Shown one piece after another: positions 32,382-41,800 of a stretch of 42,768 nt of DNA. The notes under the pieces are model-generated. The model saw only the letters and a program-made list of their open reading frames with translations, searched no databases and was not told the DNA's origin. Source of the stretch: Paenarthrobacter sp. Z7-10 (lineage in GTDB: Bacteria; Actinomycetota; Actinomycetes; Actinomycetales; Micrococcaceae); the NCBI RefSeq assembly GCF_026932795.1, contig NZ_JADPVH010000027.1:11327-54094 (forward strand). Reading direction: 5' to 3'. How positions within the stretch are numbered: the stretch's first letter is position 1; each line of letters opens with the position of its first letter. The position numbers and the translations under genes are program-made.

Positions 32382-33647
32382 TCAGGGAGCCGCTTCGGCT
32401 GGAGCCTTCTCCAGAAGACCACCACTGGCCCAGTCCCGCAATGCGTCCGTCTCCTCATCATCGAACTGCATTCCTGCAATGCGGCACATGGTCTCGACGT
32501 TTTTCGTCCATGCGGTGGCAAGCCTAATCGCTGAGGACTCTCCATTTAGCGGAACTTTGGCATATTTCAGGCCCTGAATCACGAAGTTGATGGCGTTGCG
32601 CGCGACTGGAACGTCTGCTGCGACGCATTCGTCCCTGACCAGTTTCGACAACTCATTGCGATTAGGCGTCTGGCGTGCACTGACCTCCAAAGAAACGAAC
32701 AATTGACGATACTGCTCAGCTGACAGATCAGGGACGTCAGTCACCCGCGACACCTGTTGTTCGATAGCTGGTGCCGCCTGCTCCATGGGCAACTCCTCAA
32801 CTGAGAACCGGGTCGAGTCCCACACCCAGCCAGGAGCAGGTGTGGACGAATATTGAATGTGCTCGTCGACTTGCCCAACCCATGTCCCGAATTTGCCTCG
32901 TCCGCCCCAGTCATTGGCCAGCGAGGGCTCCTTGGACAGGGCGCGCTGGGCGACGATAGCACCCTTTACCGGCCCGGGAGCCGTGCGGAGAAAGTCGCGA
33001 ACCGCTTCTGCAGCCGAACCATGGTTCGCGGCTCCGGCTGCCAAGGACAATTGGCTTCGGCCAGCGCCTAATGCCACGGACGGGCTGTTGGAACCATTGA
33101 GCATTGCGAGGAAATCATACGATTGGATCACCGCGTCCGCCATTTCTCGGTAGGCTGCAGCGGCGGCACCTGCAACGATGACAGTGGTGCGCCGATCCGC
33201 TGCTCTAAACCGCTGGACTAATGACGTGAAGTCTGCATCCGCAGAAGCGATGAAAAATTCATCCATATGGGCCGAGCCGGCTAGCACATCCATCGCGTCA
33301 AGTACGAGGTTGATGTCCGTGCTGCTTTTGCCCTGTTGAGTCAGTGAGGGGCAGTCAATAACGCGAAATCCCGCGCGCGTCCAGAAGGGCCGGTACTTTG
33401 AATAGATCTCAGGATTTAGGTAACAATTTCTGACTAGGAAGCGCCGGCCATTGCCGTCACCGGAACCGTCAGAATAGGCGATGGCTTTGATCCATTGCCC
33501 TGGGTCAGTAGCGAACCGTTCTGCTGCTGGCGAGTCTAGTGTTTTCAAGCCTGTGTAGACATTGTCAAAATCGACAAACATCGCAGCACGGATACCGAGT
33601 CGACGGGCGGGTGCAGCTAACGATTCCTCCATTGTCTCAGTATGCAT
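32382..33647 (-). CDS. NYN-domain (LabA-like, PIN-fold) putative ribonuclease
   Basis: 421 residues. The N-terminal NYN domain shows the expected acidic residues: AAMFVDFDNVYTGL (first Asp pair), SSTDINLVLDAMDVL and FIASADADFTSLVQRF. NYN proteins are PIN-like, metal-dependent nucleases acting on RNA. After residue ~215 come two smaller helical segments, AAEAVRDFLRTAPGPVKGAI and YRQLFVSLEVSARQTPNRNE through FVIQGLKYAKVPL. They resemble OST-HTH/LOTUS RNA-binding domains only tentatively. The ATG at 33647 has a purine-rich site almost touching it; the ATG five codons later is an alternative. It lies alone between mutM and the ole genes, with AT-richer flanks, so it may be an acquired gene. Its RNA target is unknown. 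Confidence 0.75.
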   Translation of the reverse strand: MHTETMEESLAAPARRLGIRAAMFVDFDNVYTGLKTLDSPAAERFATDPGQWIKAIAYSDGSGDGNGRRFLVRNCYLNPEIYSKYRPFWTRAGFRVIDCPSLTQQGKSSTDINLVLDAMDVLAGSAHMDEFFIASADADFTSLVQRFRAADRRTTVIVAGAAAAAYREMADAVIQSYDFLAMLNGSNSPSVALGAGRSQLSLAAGAANHGSAAEAVRDFLRTAPGPVKGAIVAQRALSKEPSLANDWGGRGKFGTWVGQVDEHIQYSSTPAPGWVWDSTRFSVEELPMEQAAPAIEQQVSRVTDVPDLSAEQYRQLFVSLEVSARQTPNRNELSKLVRDECVAADVPVARNAINFVIQGLKYAKVPLNGESSAIRLATAWTKNVETMCRIAGMQFDDEETDALRDWASGGLLEKAPAEAAP

Positions 33648-33880
33648 CTCCGCTCAAAATCAAACCTAAAATCCCGTGGCTAAACTGTGATCGGCGGGGT
33701 ATTTAGAAACGCCCCGCGCCATGCGCTCTAATCGGACGCACTCATTCTGGTAGCCCTTAGTCTCAAATGGTCAGGACGAACGGCGCCTACTTAGCGGGAA
33801 GTGCCAACTGGAGTCGACCGCACGGCAACAGCGAGGAAGCGCCGGGATGATCGCGACGTGTTCCGGCCTTTCCGCTGGTG

Positions 33881-34849
33881 TCAGGGGCGGTAGTAGGCGG
33901 CGAGCCGTTGGAAGCCTTCGTCCAGGCTCACCGCCGGTTCCCATTCCAATACCTGGCGGGTTCGCCGCTGATCGAACCAGTGCGCGGTGGAGAGCTGTTC
34001 GGCCAGGAACCGGGTCATCGGCGGTTCGTCCTGACCCGGCCGGATGGACCACACGGCCTCAATGCCGGTCCCGGCGCCGCGGGCCAGCCAGCCGGGGACG
34101 CGAATACGCGGTGCCCGGACGCCGCCGGCCGCGCAGATCTGCGCCAGCAGTTCCTCAACGGGCCGCGGCTCGCCGTTGCTGACCACCAGCGCCAACCCGT
34201 TGGCAGCCTCCATGTGTGAGAGGGCGGCAACAATGGCGCCGGCCGCGTTGTCCACATAGGTGGTGTCGATCAGCGCTGCGCCATGACCGAGCAGCGGCAG
34301 CCGACCGGACCGGGCCCGGTTCAGGACGCGTTCCACCAACTGTGTGTCTCCCGGGCCCCAAACAATATGCGGCCGGATGGCTGCAACCCGAAAGCCGGGA
34401 CCGGCAGCGGCCAGGGCCAGCAGCTCGGCGGCCGCCTTGCTGCGGGCGTAATTTCCGCGGGCCAGCTCCGGTACGGCTGGCCCGGCACCGGCGCCCACTA
34501 TGGACGTGCCTGAATGGGCCACGGAGGGGGAGGAGACAAAAACCAGATCCCCGACACCCGCGTCGCGTGCCGCATCAAGCAGCGTCCGGGTGCCGTCAAC
34601 GTTGACCCGGTCGAACTCCTCGGCGGCGCCGGCAAAGGAAACTTTGGCGGCCAGGTGGAATACCGCATCCATACCAGCCACAGCCCGAACGACCGCCGCG
34701 GCGTCCGTGACCGAGCCCAGAACATCCTCTACGCCGGCAACGTTGCTTGGCCGACGCTGGAAACTGCGCACGGTGTGTCCATGATCGAGCAGCAGCCTAG
34801 CCACCGCTCCGCCCAGCAGTCCGCTGGCTCCGGTGACCAGGACTTTCAC
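33881..34849 (-). CDS. oleD: OleD: NADPH-dependent 2-alkyl-3-ketoalkanoic acid reductase
   Basis: 322 residues of the extended short-chain dehydrogenase / 3-beta-HSD type. The dinucleotide loop is VLVTGASGLLGG (residues 4-14) and the catalytic YxxxK is Tyr134-Lys138 in NYARSKAAAELL, with Ser106/107 upstream. In the ole pathway it reduces the beta-keto acid made by OleA to a beta-hydroxy acid. The GTG start overlaps the oleBC stop (GTGA), so translation is coupled. Order and overlap with oleBC and oleA make the assignment firm; alone it could only be called an NAD-dependent epimerase/reductase. Confidence 0.9.
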   Translation of the reverse strand: MKVLVTGASGLLGGAVARLLLDHGHTVRSFQRRPSNVAGVEDVLGSVTDAAAVVRAVAGMDAVFHLAAKVSFAGAAEEFDRVNVDGTRTLLDAARDAGVGDLVFVSSPSVAHSGTSIVGAGAGPAVPELARGNYARSKAAAELLALAAAGPGFRVAAIRPHIVWGPGDTQLVERVLNRARSGRLPLLGHGAALIDTTYVDNAAGAIVAALSHMEAANGLALVVSNGEPRPVEELLAQICAAGGVRAPRIRVPGWLARGAGTGIEAVWSIRPGQDEPPMTRFLAEQLSTAHWFDQRRTRQVLEWEPAVSLDEGFQRLAAYYRP

Positions 34850-37602
34850 GGCGTGCCCATCCGTCCGCCGGCCAGCACCCGCTTCGCCCAGGCGGCAATC
34901 CGGGCGCGGTCCACCTTGGCGTTGTGCCGGATGTCGGTTGGCAGCTCCCGAACCACCAGCACCGCGGCGATCCGGGCATTGGCAACGGCACGGCGGATTT
35001 GTTCGGTGAGTTCCGGTGCGGCGAGCGAGGGCCGGGCCGTTCCGGGCGAGGTTTCCACGACGGCGACGACGACCTGGTTTCCAACCGGGCCAACCCCGAC
35101 GACGGCGGCCCGGTCCACCCCGGGCACGCTTTCCACCCGCTGTTCCAGATGCACGGGGGTGAGAATCCCGTTGGGCGTGCTGAGTATGTGAGCCAACCGG
35201 CCCTCGACCCAGAGCCTGCCTTTCGCATCCAGATGCCCCACATCACCGGTGCGGTGCCAGCCGGGGTTGCGGGCGCTGCTGCGTTCGGTCAGCCACAGAC
35301 GGTCGTAGGTTTCCTTCACATGCGCCGCGCGGACCAGGATCTCGCCGGTGATGGCCGGCGCCGAGGTTAGGTCGCCGCTGGCGCGGCCTTCGACGTCGAG
35401 CGGGCTCACGACGACGGCGGCACCCGGCACCGGTATGCCCACGCAGACACCGTTGCCCGCGCCGACGACGTTCTCAGCTCCCGCATCTGTTTCCGCGGCG
35501 TGGATCTGGCCGAGTTCGATGTCCGTGACGGGCAGCGCCTCGGTCATTCCGTAGGGCGTGTGCAGCTTAGCGTTGGGCACCAAGTCGGAAGCGGCGTCGA
35601 GCAATGACGCCGGCACCGGCGCTCCGGCGGACAGCAGCAGCGTCACGTGCGCCAGCGCGTCCCGGTCGCCTGGCCCGAGCTGCGCCGTCGTCGCCAGAAC
35701 GTTCCGCAGCGCGGCGGGGGAGACGAACACTGCCGTCGCGGACACGGCCGCGGCGGCGGCGGCCAAGGCAGTGGCCGTGAGCGTCTTGGGCGCAGTGACG
35801 TCCATATCCGGGGTCACCGATGTGGCTCCCAGCGCCGGTCCGAGCAAGGCAAACGGGGCAAAGCCGGCCACCAGGGCCGTTCCGGACGTCAGACCATAAG
35901 AGGCGGCCAAGGCAGCCCGCATGGCCGAAAGCCGGCGATGCGTGTACAGCACACCCTTGGCAGGTCCGGTCGAGCCGGAAGTGAACAGGACGGCCGCGGG
36001 CGAGTCCGGATCTGGTTCCGGCGGCAGGTGGTCGGCAGGAAACGGACCGGCTGCCGTCGTCGGACCTCCTGCGGGCGTCGCGGCACCAGCCGCCGTCATC
36101 GTCGCGCCTGCTGCGGGCGATGTACCACCGGGAAGCTCGGCGAGGGAGGAACGAACGCTGTACAGCGCCCGCTTCGCGGCCGACAACGGTTGGGCGCTGA
36201 TGCGCACTCCCGGCCAGCCGAACAGCCGGGCGGCCGTCAAGGCGCGCTCGATGCCAATGACGAAGTCCGGGCCGGCACCCTGGATGGCCCTATTAAGCCC
36301 ACGGGCTCCCAGCCCTGCGTCGGCCAGCACAATCACCGCGCCCACCCGCAGGCAGGCGTAAATCAAGGACGTCAGCTCCGACCCCGGAGGCACCAGCAAA
36401 CTGATGCGGTGGCCGGGGCGGACGCCGATGGCGGTCAGTCCCTGCGCGAGCCGGGAAACCTCATCGGCGAGCTGCGCCCAGCTCATCACGGCCGGCGCTG
36501 CACCTGTGGCATCGGCGGTCCTGCTCAGGGGGGCCATGTCCACCACCGCGGGGGAGGTCTCCTGCGCGCGCCGAACCAACTCGGCCCACATCGGCACGTA
36601 GGAGTCGGGGCCTTGGGCAGCGTTGGTGCTCTCTGTGTCGCCGCCGGTTGAGGCGGTGTTGCGGCTGCCGGCGGCGTTGTCGCCGAGCCAGTCGAAGACG
36701 GCTCCGGCCACGTTGACGTCTTCGGCCAGCAGGTGGCCGGCTCCCTCGAAACGGTGAACCTTTGCGGCCGGCAGCCGCTCCACCAGGTCGCGCAGGTAGC
36801 GGTCCGAGAAGATTGGATCCCGCGGTCCCCACAGCAGCAGTGCCGGGACGTCCAGGTCACGGATGCCCTCGGCGACTGCGCGGAGGGCGCCGAAACTGGG
36901 ATGAGCCGCGTCGGCGGGGATGTCGGCGACAAAGTTGCCCACACCAGCCCGACGGCGGGCGGTGCGGTACGGCGCCATCAGCGCTGCAGCGACGTCCTTG
37001 GCCAGTGGCGGATGCGCCAGTGCGTGCGTCACACCAAGGAAGGCCGACGTCGTCGTAGTGCCCCAACCGTGGACAGCCGGGTGCAGTGCCAGCCGCAGAG
37101 CCGCCGGAATGGGTTTGCCCGGGTCGTGGTGGACCGCCGTGTTGGTCAGCACAATGCCGGCGAGCTGGTCCCGGTGTGCCAAGGCCCAGCCAAGACTGAT
37201 GACCCCGCCCCAGTCGTGGCCCACCGTCACCACCGGGCCCTGCAGGTCCAGGGTGCGGGTCAGGTCGCCCAAGTCCGTGATCCGGACGGGCAGCCGGCGC
37301 AGGCTGCCCGTCCGGGCGGAAAATCCCATGTCCAGCTGATCCACGGCGATGACCCGCCAAGGTGCGGAACCGGCGGCCGTTCCCGCCGCCAGCAGGGTCC
37401 GCCACAGATAGGACCACGTGGGGTTGCCGTGCACGCACAGCAGGGTGCCGGCCGGTTCCAGACCGCGCTCAGTTAGTTCCGCGCCATTGTCCAGCAGATG
37501 CCAGCGATGCACGGTACCGGCTGGGTCGACTGAGGCGGTGGAGGGCACGCGAAGAGTGCGGGACCAGGATGGATCTACCCCGGGCCAAGGTTCTGCTACC
37601 AC
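34846..37602 (-). CDS. oleBC: OleBC fusion: beta-lactone decarboxylase plus beta-lactone synthetase
   Basis: 918 residues from a GTG at 37602, which overlaps the oleA stop by seven bases; the frame is open to 37650 but that part runs through oleA. The first ~320 residues are an alpha/beta-hydrolase of the haloalkane-dehalogenase type: oxyanion loop VHGNPTWS (58-65) and nucleophile elbow VGHDWGG with Asp130. This is OleB, which decarboxylates the beta-lactone to a cis-olefin. The remainder is an adenylate-forming enzyme (AVLFTSGSTGPAKGVLYTH near residue 540, then TPYGMTE, WHRTGDVGHLDAKGRL): OleC, which closes the beta-hydroxy acid to the lactone. The fusion is the form known from actinobacteria. 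Linker regions are Ala/Pro/Thr-rich. Confidence 0.93.
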   Translation of the reverse strand: MVAEPWPGVDPSWSRTLRVPSTASVDPAGTVHRWHLLDNGAELTERGLEPAGTLLCVHGNPTWSYLWRTLLAAGTAAGSAPWRVIAVDQLDMGFSARTGSLRRLPVRITDLGDLTRTLDLQGPVVTVGHDWGGVISLGWALAHRDQLAGIVLTNTAVHHDPGKPIPAALRLALHPAVHGWGTTTTSAFLGVTHALAHPPLAKDVAAALMAPYRTARRRAGVGNFVADIPADAAHPSFGALRAVAEGIRDLDVPALLLWGPRDPIFSDRYLRDLVERLPAAKVHRFEGAGHLLAEDVNVAGAVFDWLGDNAAGSRNTASTGGDTESTNAAQGPDSYVPMWAELVRRAQETSPAVVDMAPLSRTADATGAAPAVMSWAQLADEVSRLAQGLTAIGVRPGHRISLLVPPGSELTSLIYACLRVGAVIVLADAGLGARGLNRAIQGAGPDFVIGIERALTAARLFGWPGVRISAQPLSAAKRALYSVRSSLAELPGGTSPAAGATMTAAGAATPAGGPTTAAGPFPADHLPPEPDPDSPAAVLFTSGSTGPAKGVLYTHRRLSAMRAALAASYGLTSGTALVAGFAPFALLGPALGATSVTPDMDVTAPKTLTATALAAAAAAVSATAVFVSPAALRNVLATTAQLGPGDRDALAHVTLLLSAGAPVPASLLDAASDLVPNAKLHTPYGMTEALPVTDIELGQIHAAETDAGAENVVGAGNGVCVGIPVPGAAVVVSPLDVEGRASGDLTSAPAITGEILVRAAHVKETYDRLWLTERSSARNPGWHRTGDVGHLDAKGRLWVEGRLAHILSTPNGILTPVHLEQRVESVPGVDRAAVVGVGPVGNQVVVAVVETSPGTARPSLAAPELTEQIRRAVANARIAAVLVVRELPTDIRHNAKVDRARIAAWAKRVLAGGRMGTP

Positions 37603-38621
37603 GCAATTTCCATCATGGTGGTATTGAGGCCGGAGCCGACGCCCATGCACAGCACCCGATCACCTTGCGCCAGGGTCTGCGCTTCCTGGGCCAGGGTCAT
37701 CGGCAGCGAAGCCGGTCCCACGTTGCCCCAGTGCGGAAAGGTGATGGGCACCCGTTCCCGAGCCAGGTTGACCGCTTTGATGATGGCGTTGGTGTAGGAC
37801 GTGGAGACCTGGTGCGTGACATACCGGTCCATCGAGGCCCAGTTCCAGCCGTCGGTGTGCGCTTCGTTCCAGGCGTCCACCACCAGTTCCAGGCCGCCAT
37901 CCAGCAGGCCCTTCGTGTCGGTGTACATCCCGTCCACGCCGCCGACGCACAATTCGTGGTGCTGGGTGCCGGCGCGGGAAACGCCGCCCAGGATTCGATG
38001 CGAGCCGGGATGCAGGTCCGCCGGGCCGATCACCGCAGCCGCGGCTCCGGAGCCGAGCGTCAGCGTGGCAAATTCCCGCAGGTAATCATCGCGGGTGGAG
38101 TCCGGGTGGTTGAGCCGGGCGAAAGTGGCTTCCTGGGTCCCCTGCGCGTCCTCGCCGGCGACGATCAGGGCGTATTTGATCTGGCCGGAATCGATCATGT
38201 TCGCAGCGAGTGTGATGCCGTTGACGAACCCCAGGCAGGCGTTGGCCAGATCGAAATTCATGGCCGACGACGGGAGGCCCAGACTGTGGTGAATCTTGAC
38301 CGCCACGGACGGTTCCAGGTTCCGTCGCGTGACAGAGGTGTTGATCAGCAGTCCGATCTGCCCCGGCTCGATACCCGATTCGGCGAGAGCTTTGGCGCCT
38401 GCTTCAATGGCGGCGTCGTCAAAGCCGGTGCCGGGGGACCACCAGCGGCGTTCACTGACGCCGGCCACCCGTTCCAGCAGCCGTTTGGACAGCCTCAGCC
38501 GCTTCAGGCTCGGCGCCAGCCGCTGGTCAAAGTCGGCGGAACTGACGACAACCGGCGCCTCCACACTTGTAACGGCCAACAGGGCCGTGTTGTCATGCCG
38601 AAACGTCGCGTTGCCGATCAA
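37596..38621 (-). CDS. oleA: OleA: thiolase-fold acyl-CoA head-to-head condensing enzyme
   Basis: 341 residues from a TTG at 38621 with AAAGG eight bases upstream; the resulting MIGNATFRH start is typical. It has the FabH/thiolase fold with catalytic Cys129 in FDLANACLGFVNGI, NTSVTRRNLEPSVAV before it and FPHWGNVGPASLPMTL at the C-terminus. OleA joins two fatty acyl-CoAs by a non-decarboxylative Claisen condensation to a 2-alkyl-3-ketoacyl product. It heads the oleA-oleBC-oleD operon; in Micrococcus and Arthrobacter this pathway makes long-chain monounsaturated hydrocarbons in the membrane. FabH is the only serious alternative and does not fit the context. Confidence 0.93.
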   Translation of the reverse strand: MIGNATFRHDNTALLAVTSVEAPVVVSSADFDQRLAPSLKRLRLSKRLLERVAGVSERRWWSPGTGFDDAAIEAGAKALAESGIEPGQIGLLINTSVTRRNLEPSVAVKIHHSLGLPSSAMNFDLANACLGFVNGITLAANMIDSGQIKYALIVAGEDAQGTQEATFARLNHPDSTRDDYLREFATLTLGSGAAAAVIGPADLHPGSHRILGGVSRAGTQHHELCVGGVDGMYTDTKGLLDGGLELVVDAWNEAHTDGWNWASMDRYVTHQVSTSYTNAIIKAVNLARERVPITFPHWGNVGPASLPMTLAQEAQTLAQGDRVLCMGVGSGLNTTMMEIAW

Positions 38622-38849
38622 AATCCAGCCTTTATCCGTAATTGGTCTGATTGCCGGGAAAAGGACGCCCGCTAACCGTCCGAGATCTTAACTATGCACC
38701 AACGCGACACTTCCTGCACATGCGCCCGCGGGCATGCTTCCGTCCACCCATCCCGGGATATCCATCCTATATCCAGCGCATCGGGGAGCTAACCCGGTAG
38801 ATTTAGGGACGCCCCTCTTACCCAACCGATCCGGAAGATCCCGAACACC
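38622..38849. promoter_or_regulatory. Divergent promoter region between oleA and smc
   Basis: 228 bases separate the oleA start (minus) and the smc start (plus), so promoters for both should lie here. TAGATT at 38798-38803 could be a -10 element for smc, though no good -35 element is 16-18 bases before it. GGAAG about 13 bases before the TTG is a weak ribosome binding site for smc. I could not pick the oleA promoter. Confidence 0.4.
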
Positions 38850-41800
38850 TTGCATCTGAAAAGCCTGACAGTCCGGGGGTTTAAGTCCTTCGCGTCCGCC
38901 ACGACGTTCGACTTTGAGCCCGGCGTCACCGCCGTCGTTGGTCCCAACGGCTCGGGAAAGTCCAACGTGGTGGATGCTCTGGCTTGGGTCATGGGGGAGC
39001 AGGGAGCCAAGACACTGCGCGGCGGCAAGATGGAGGACGTGATTTTCGCCGGTACATCCGGCCGGCCACCACTGGGCAGGGCGCACGTGTCGCTGACCAT
39101 CGACAACGCGGATGGCCTGCTGCCGATCGCTTACAGCGAAGTCACCATCTCGCGGACCCTGTTCCGCACCGGCGGTTCCGAATACGCGATCAACTCCACC
39201 TCGTGCCGGCTGCTGGACATCCAGGAACTGCTTTCCGACTCGGGGCTCGGCCGGGAGATGCACGTCATTGTTGGCCAGGGGCAGCTGGATAAGATCCTGC
39301 ATGCCACACCGGAGGAGCGCCGCGGCTTTATTGAGGAGGCCGCGGGAATCCTCAAGCACCGACGGCGCAAGGAAAAGACGCTCCGCAAGCTCGATGCCAT
39401 GCAGGCAAACCTGACCCGGTTGACGGATCTGACCGGGGAAATCCGCCGCCAATTGACGCCGCTGGGTAAGCAGGCCGAAGTGGCCCGCCGCGCGCAGCGG
39501 GTGCAGTTCGAGGTCCGGGACGCCCGGGCACGCCTGCTCGCCGATGACCTGGTCCAGCTCAGCACCGCCCTGGCACAGGAGGTTGCGGATGAGTCAGCCC
39601 TGAAGGCGCGCCGGGCCGAGGTGGAGAAGACCCTGGACGCGGGCCGCACCCGGCAGGCGGAGCTGGAACAGCACGCGGCGGCGGCCGGACCCCGGCTGAG
39701 CACAGCGCAGGACACCTGGTACCAACTGTCGGCTGTTCGAGAGCGGCTCCGGGCGTTGGGAAATCTGGCGACGGAACGCCAGCGGTTGCTGGGTACCGCG
39801 GACGCTGCGCCGGATCCGGGGCGGGATCCGGAGCAGCTGGAACGCCATGCTGCCCGGGTCCGCGCCGAACAGGCCGATCTGGAGCGCCTGCTGCTGCAGC
39901 GCCGGTCCACGCTGGAGAAGGCTGTCGGGGCGAAGACCGGCGCCGAGCAGGCAGCTTTCGAGGAAGAGCGGCGGCTTGCCGCGATCCTGCGCGCCGCCGC
40001 GGACCGGCGGGAAGGGCTGGCCACCCTCGCCGGACAGGTAGGCGCGGCGCGATCCCGGGTTGAATCCGCCCAGGCGGAGCTGGGCCGGCTGCAGGCCTCG
40101 ATGCTGGACGGTGACCAGCGCCGCCAGCAGGCACAGCAGGAGTTCACCGCGCTGGAATCCCAGGTGGCGGGGGTGGAGCAGGGCGAAGAGAGCCTGGACG
40201 CGGACTATGAGCTGGCCAATGAGGCGCTGGATGCCGTGCTGGCCGAGATAGCGGAACTGACCGGGCAACAGCGTGAGGCCGAGCGCACCCGCGCCGGGCT
40301 GCTGGCGCGTCGTGATGCGCTGGCGCTCGGCCTGCGCCGGCAGGACGGCGCGCAATTGTTGCTGGCCTCCGGGCAGGCTGGCGTGCTCACTTCGGTTGCG
40401 GAGCTGATGACGGTCAAGGCCGGCTACGAGAGCGCCATCGCGGCCGCGCTGGGATCGGTCGCCGAAGCGGTCGCCGTGACCGACCTCGAGGCAGCCATTG
40501 CCGCCCTGGAGCTGGTGAAGAACGACGACGGCGGTCGGGTTGAGCTGATCGTCACAGGTCCCGCAGCCGTCGGCGCCGGGCAGGAAACGTGGGCTGCGGA
40601 CACGGCGGCCGGCGGCATCCCGGCTGGTGGCCCGGCCGCCGCTGATCCTTCAGCTGACCCCTCGGCTGGTCCCGAAACGAATAGTCCGGCCCTTACTACT
40701 GCGGGCGCCGGTGGCTTCCTGGAGGCCAGTTTTTCTGCTGGTCCCGAAGCGGATACCTTGGCGCCTGAGTCCGAGCAAGCTCTGCCAGCTGGGGCACTTC
40801 CCGCGGGAGACCTTGTAGCCGCGCCCGGCAGGCTCGGTGAGCTGATCGCACGGCTGCTGGCCGCCGTCGTCGTCGTGGACGATCTCGCCGTTGCCGGCAG
40901 CGTGATTTCCCTTCGTCCTGAACTGTCCGCCGTCACCCGGTCCGGGGATGTACTTAGCGCGTTCAGCGTGCGCGGCGGATCCTCAAGCGCCCCTTCGCTG
41001 TTGGAGGTCCAGGCGGCTGTCGATGAAACCGTGGGGGAGCTGGACACGGTCACGGCCGAAGCCGAACAGCTGCGGTTTGCCCTGGCTGGTGCCACCGCGC
41101 GGCGGCAGGAACTGCAGGAGCGCACTGATGCCGCCTTGGAGCGGCTGAACGAATCCGATGCCCGCTTCGCCGCCGTGGCCGAGCGGCTGGGCCAGCTCGG
41201 CTCATCCCTGCGATCGGCCGTTGCGGAGAGCGGCCGGGCGGCGAAGCTGATTGAAGGTGCGGAGGCCAATATCGAGAAGGAACGCATTGCGCTGGCAGCC
41301 GTTTCCGCCCGCCTTACCGCCGCGCAGCAGGCTCCCGCGGACGCGGCTCCGTCCCCGGAGGAGCGCGACCGGCTGGCGGCCGCTGCCACGGCTGCCCGTG
41401 CCCACGAAATGGAGGCGCGGTTGGCAGTACGGACCGCGGAGGAACAATCGAGTTCCACCTCGAATCGGGCGGCGTCGCTGGAACGTGCGGCAGCCACCGA
41501 GCGGCAGGCTCGGGTGCAGGCCGCCCAACGTGCCCGCCGCCGGCAGCTTCAGGCCGGTAAGGCAGCGGCGGTGGCCCACGCCGTTGTGCAGCTGCTCAAA
41601 TTCGCCGATGTCTCCGTGGCCCGCGCGGACGGCGAACGAGCCGCGGCGCAGGAGGTGCGCGCCGCACACGAGGCCGAGCTGGCCGCTGTCCGCGCCGGCA
41701 ATGAGAAGCTGACCGCGGAACTGGCGGAACTGACAGACTCGGTGCATCGTGACGAACTGGCACGGACCCAGCAGCGGCTGCGGATCGAAGCGGTGGAGAA

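Noticed and set aside
35647-36651. A 334-codon plus-strand frame opposite oleBC
   Set aside because: Arg/Gly-rich shadow of the adenylate-forming domain, with no start signal or domain.
37603-37650. N-terminal extension of oleBC to 37650
   Set aside because: It overlaps the oleA coding end by about 50 bases with no homology to hydrolases. The GTG at 37602 overlaps the oleA stop in the manner of coupled genes.
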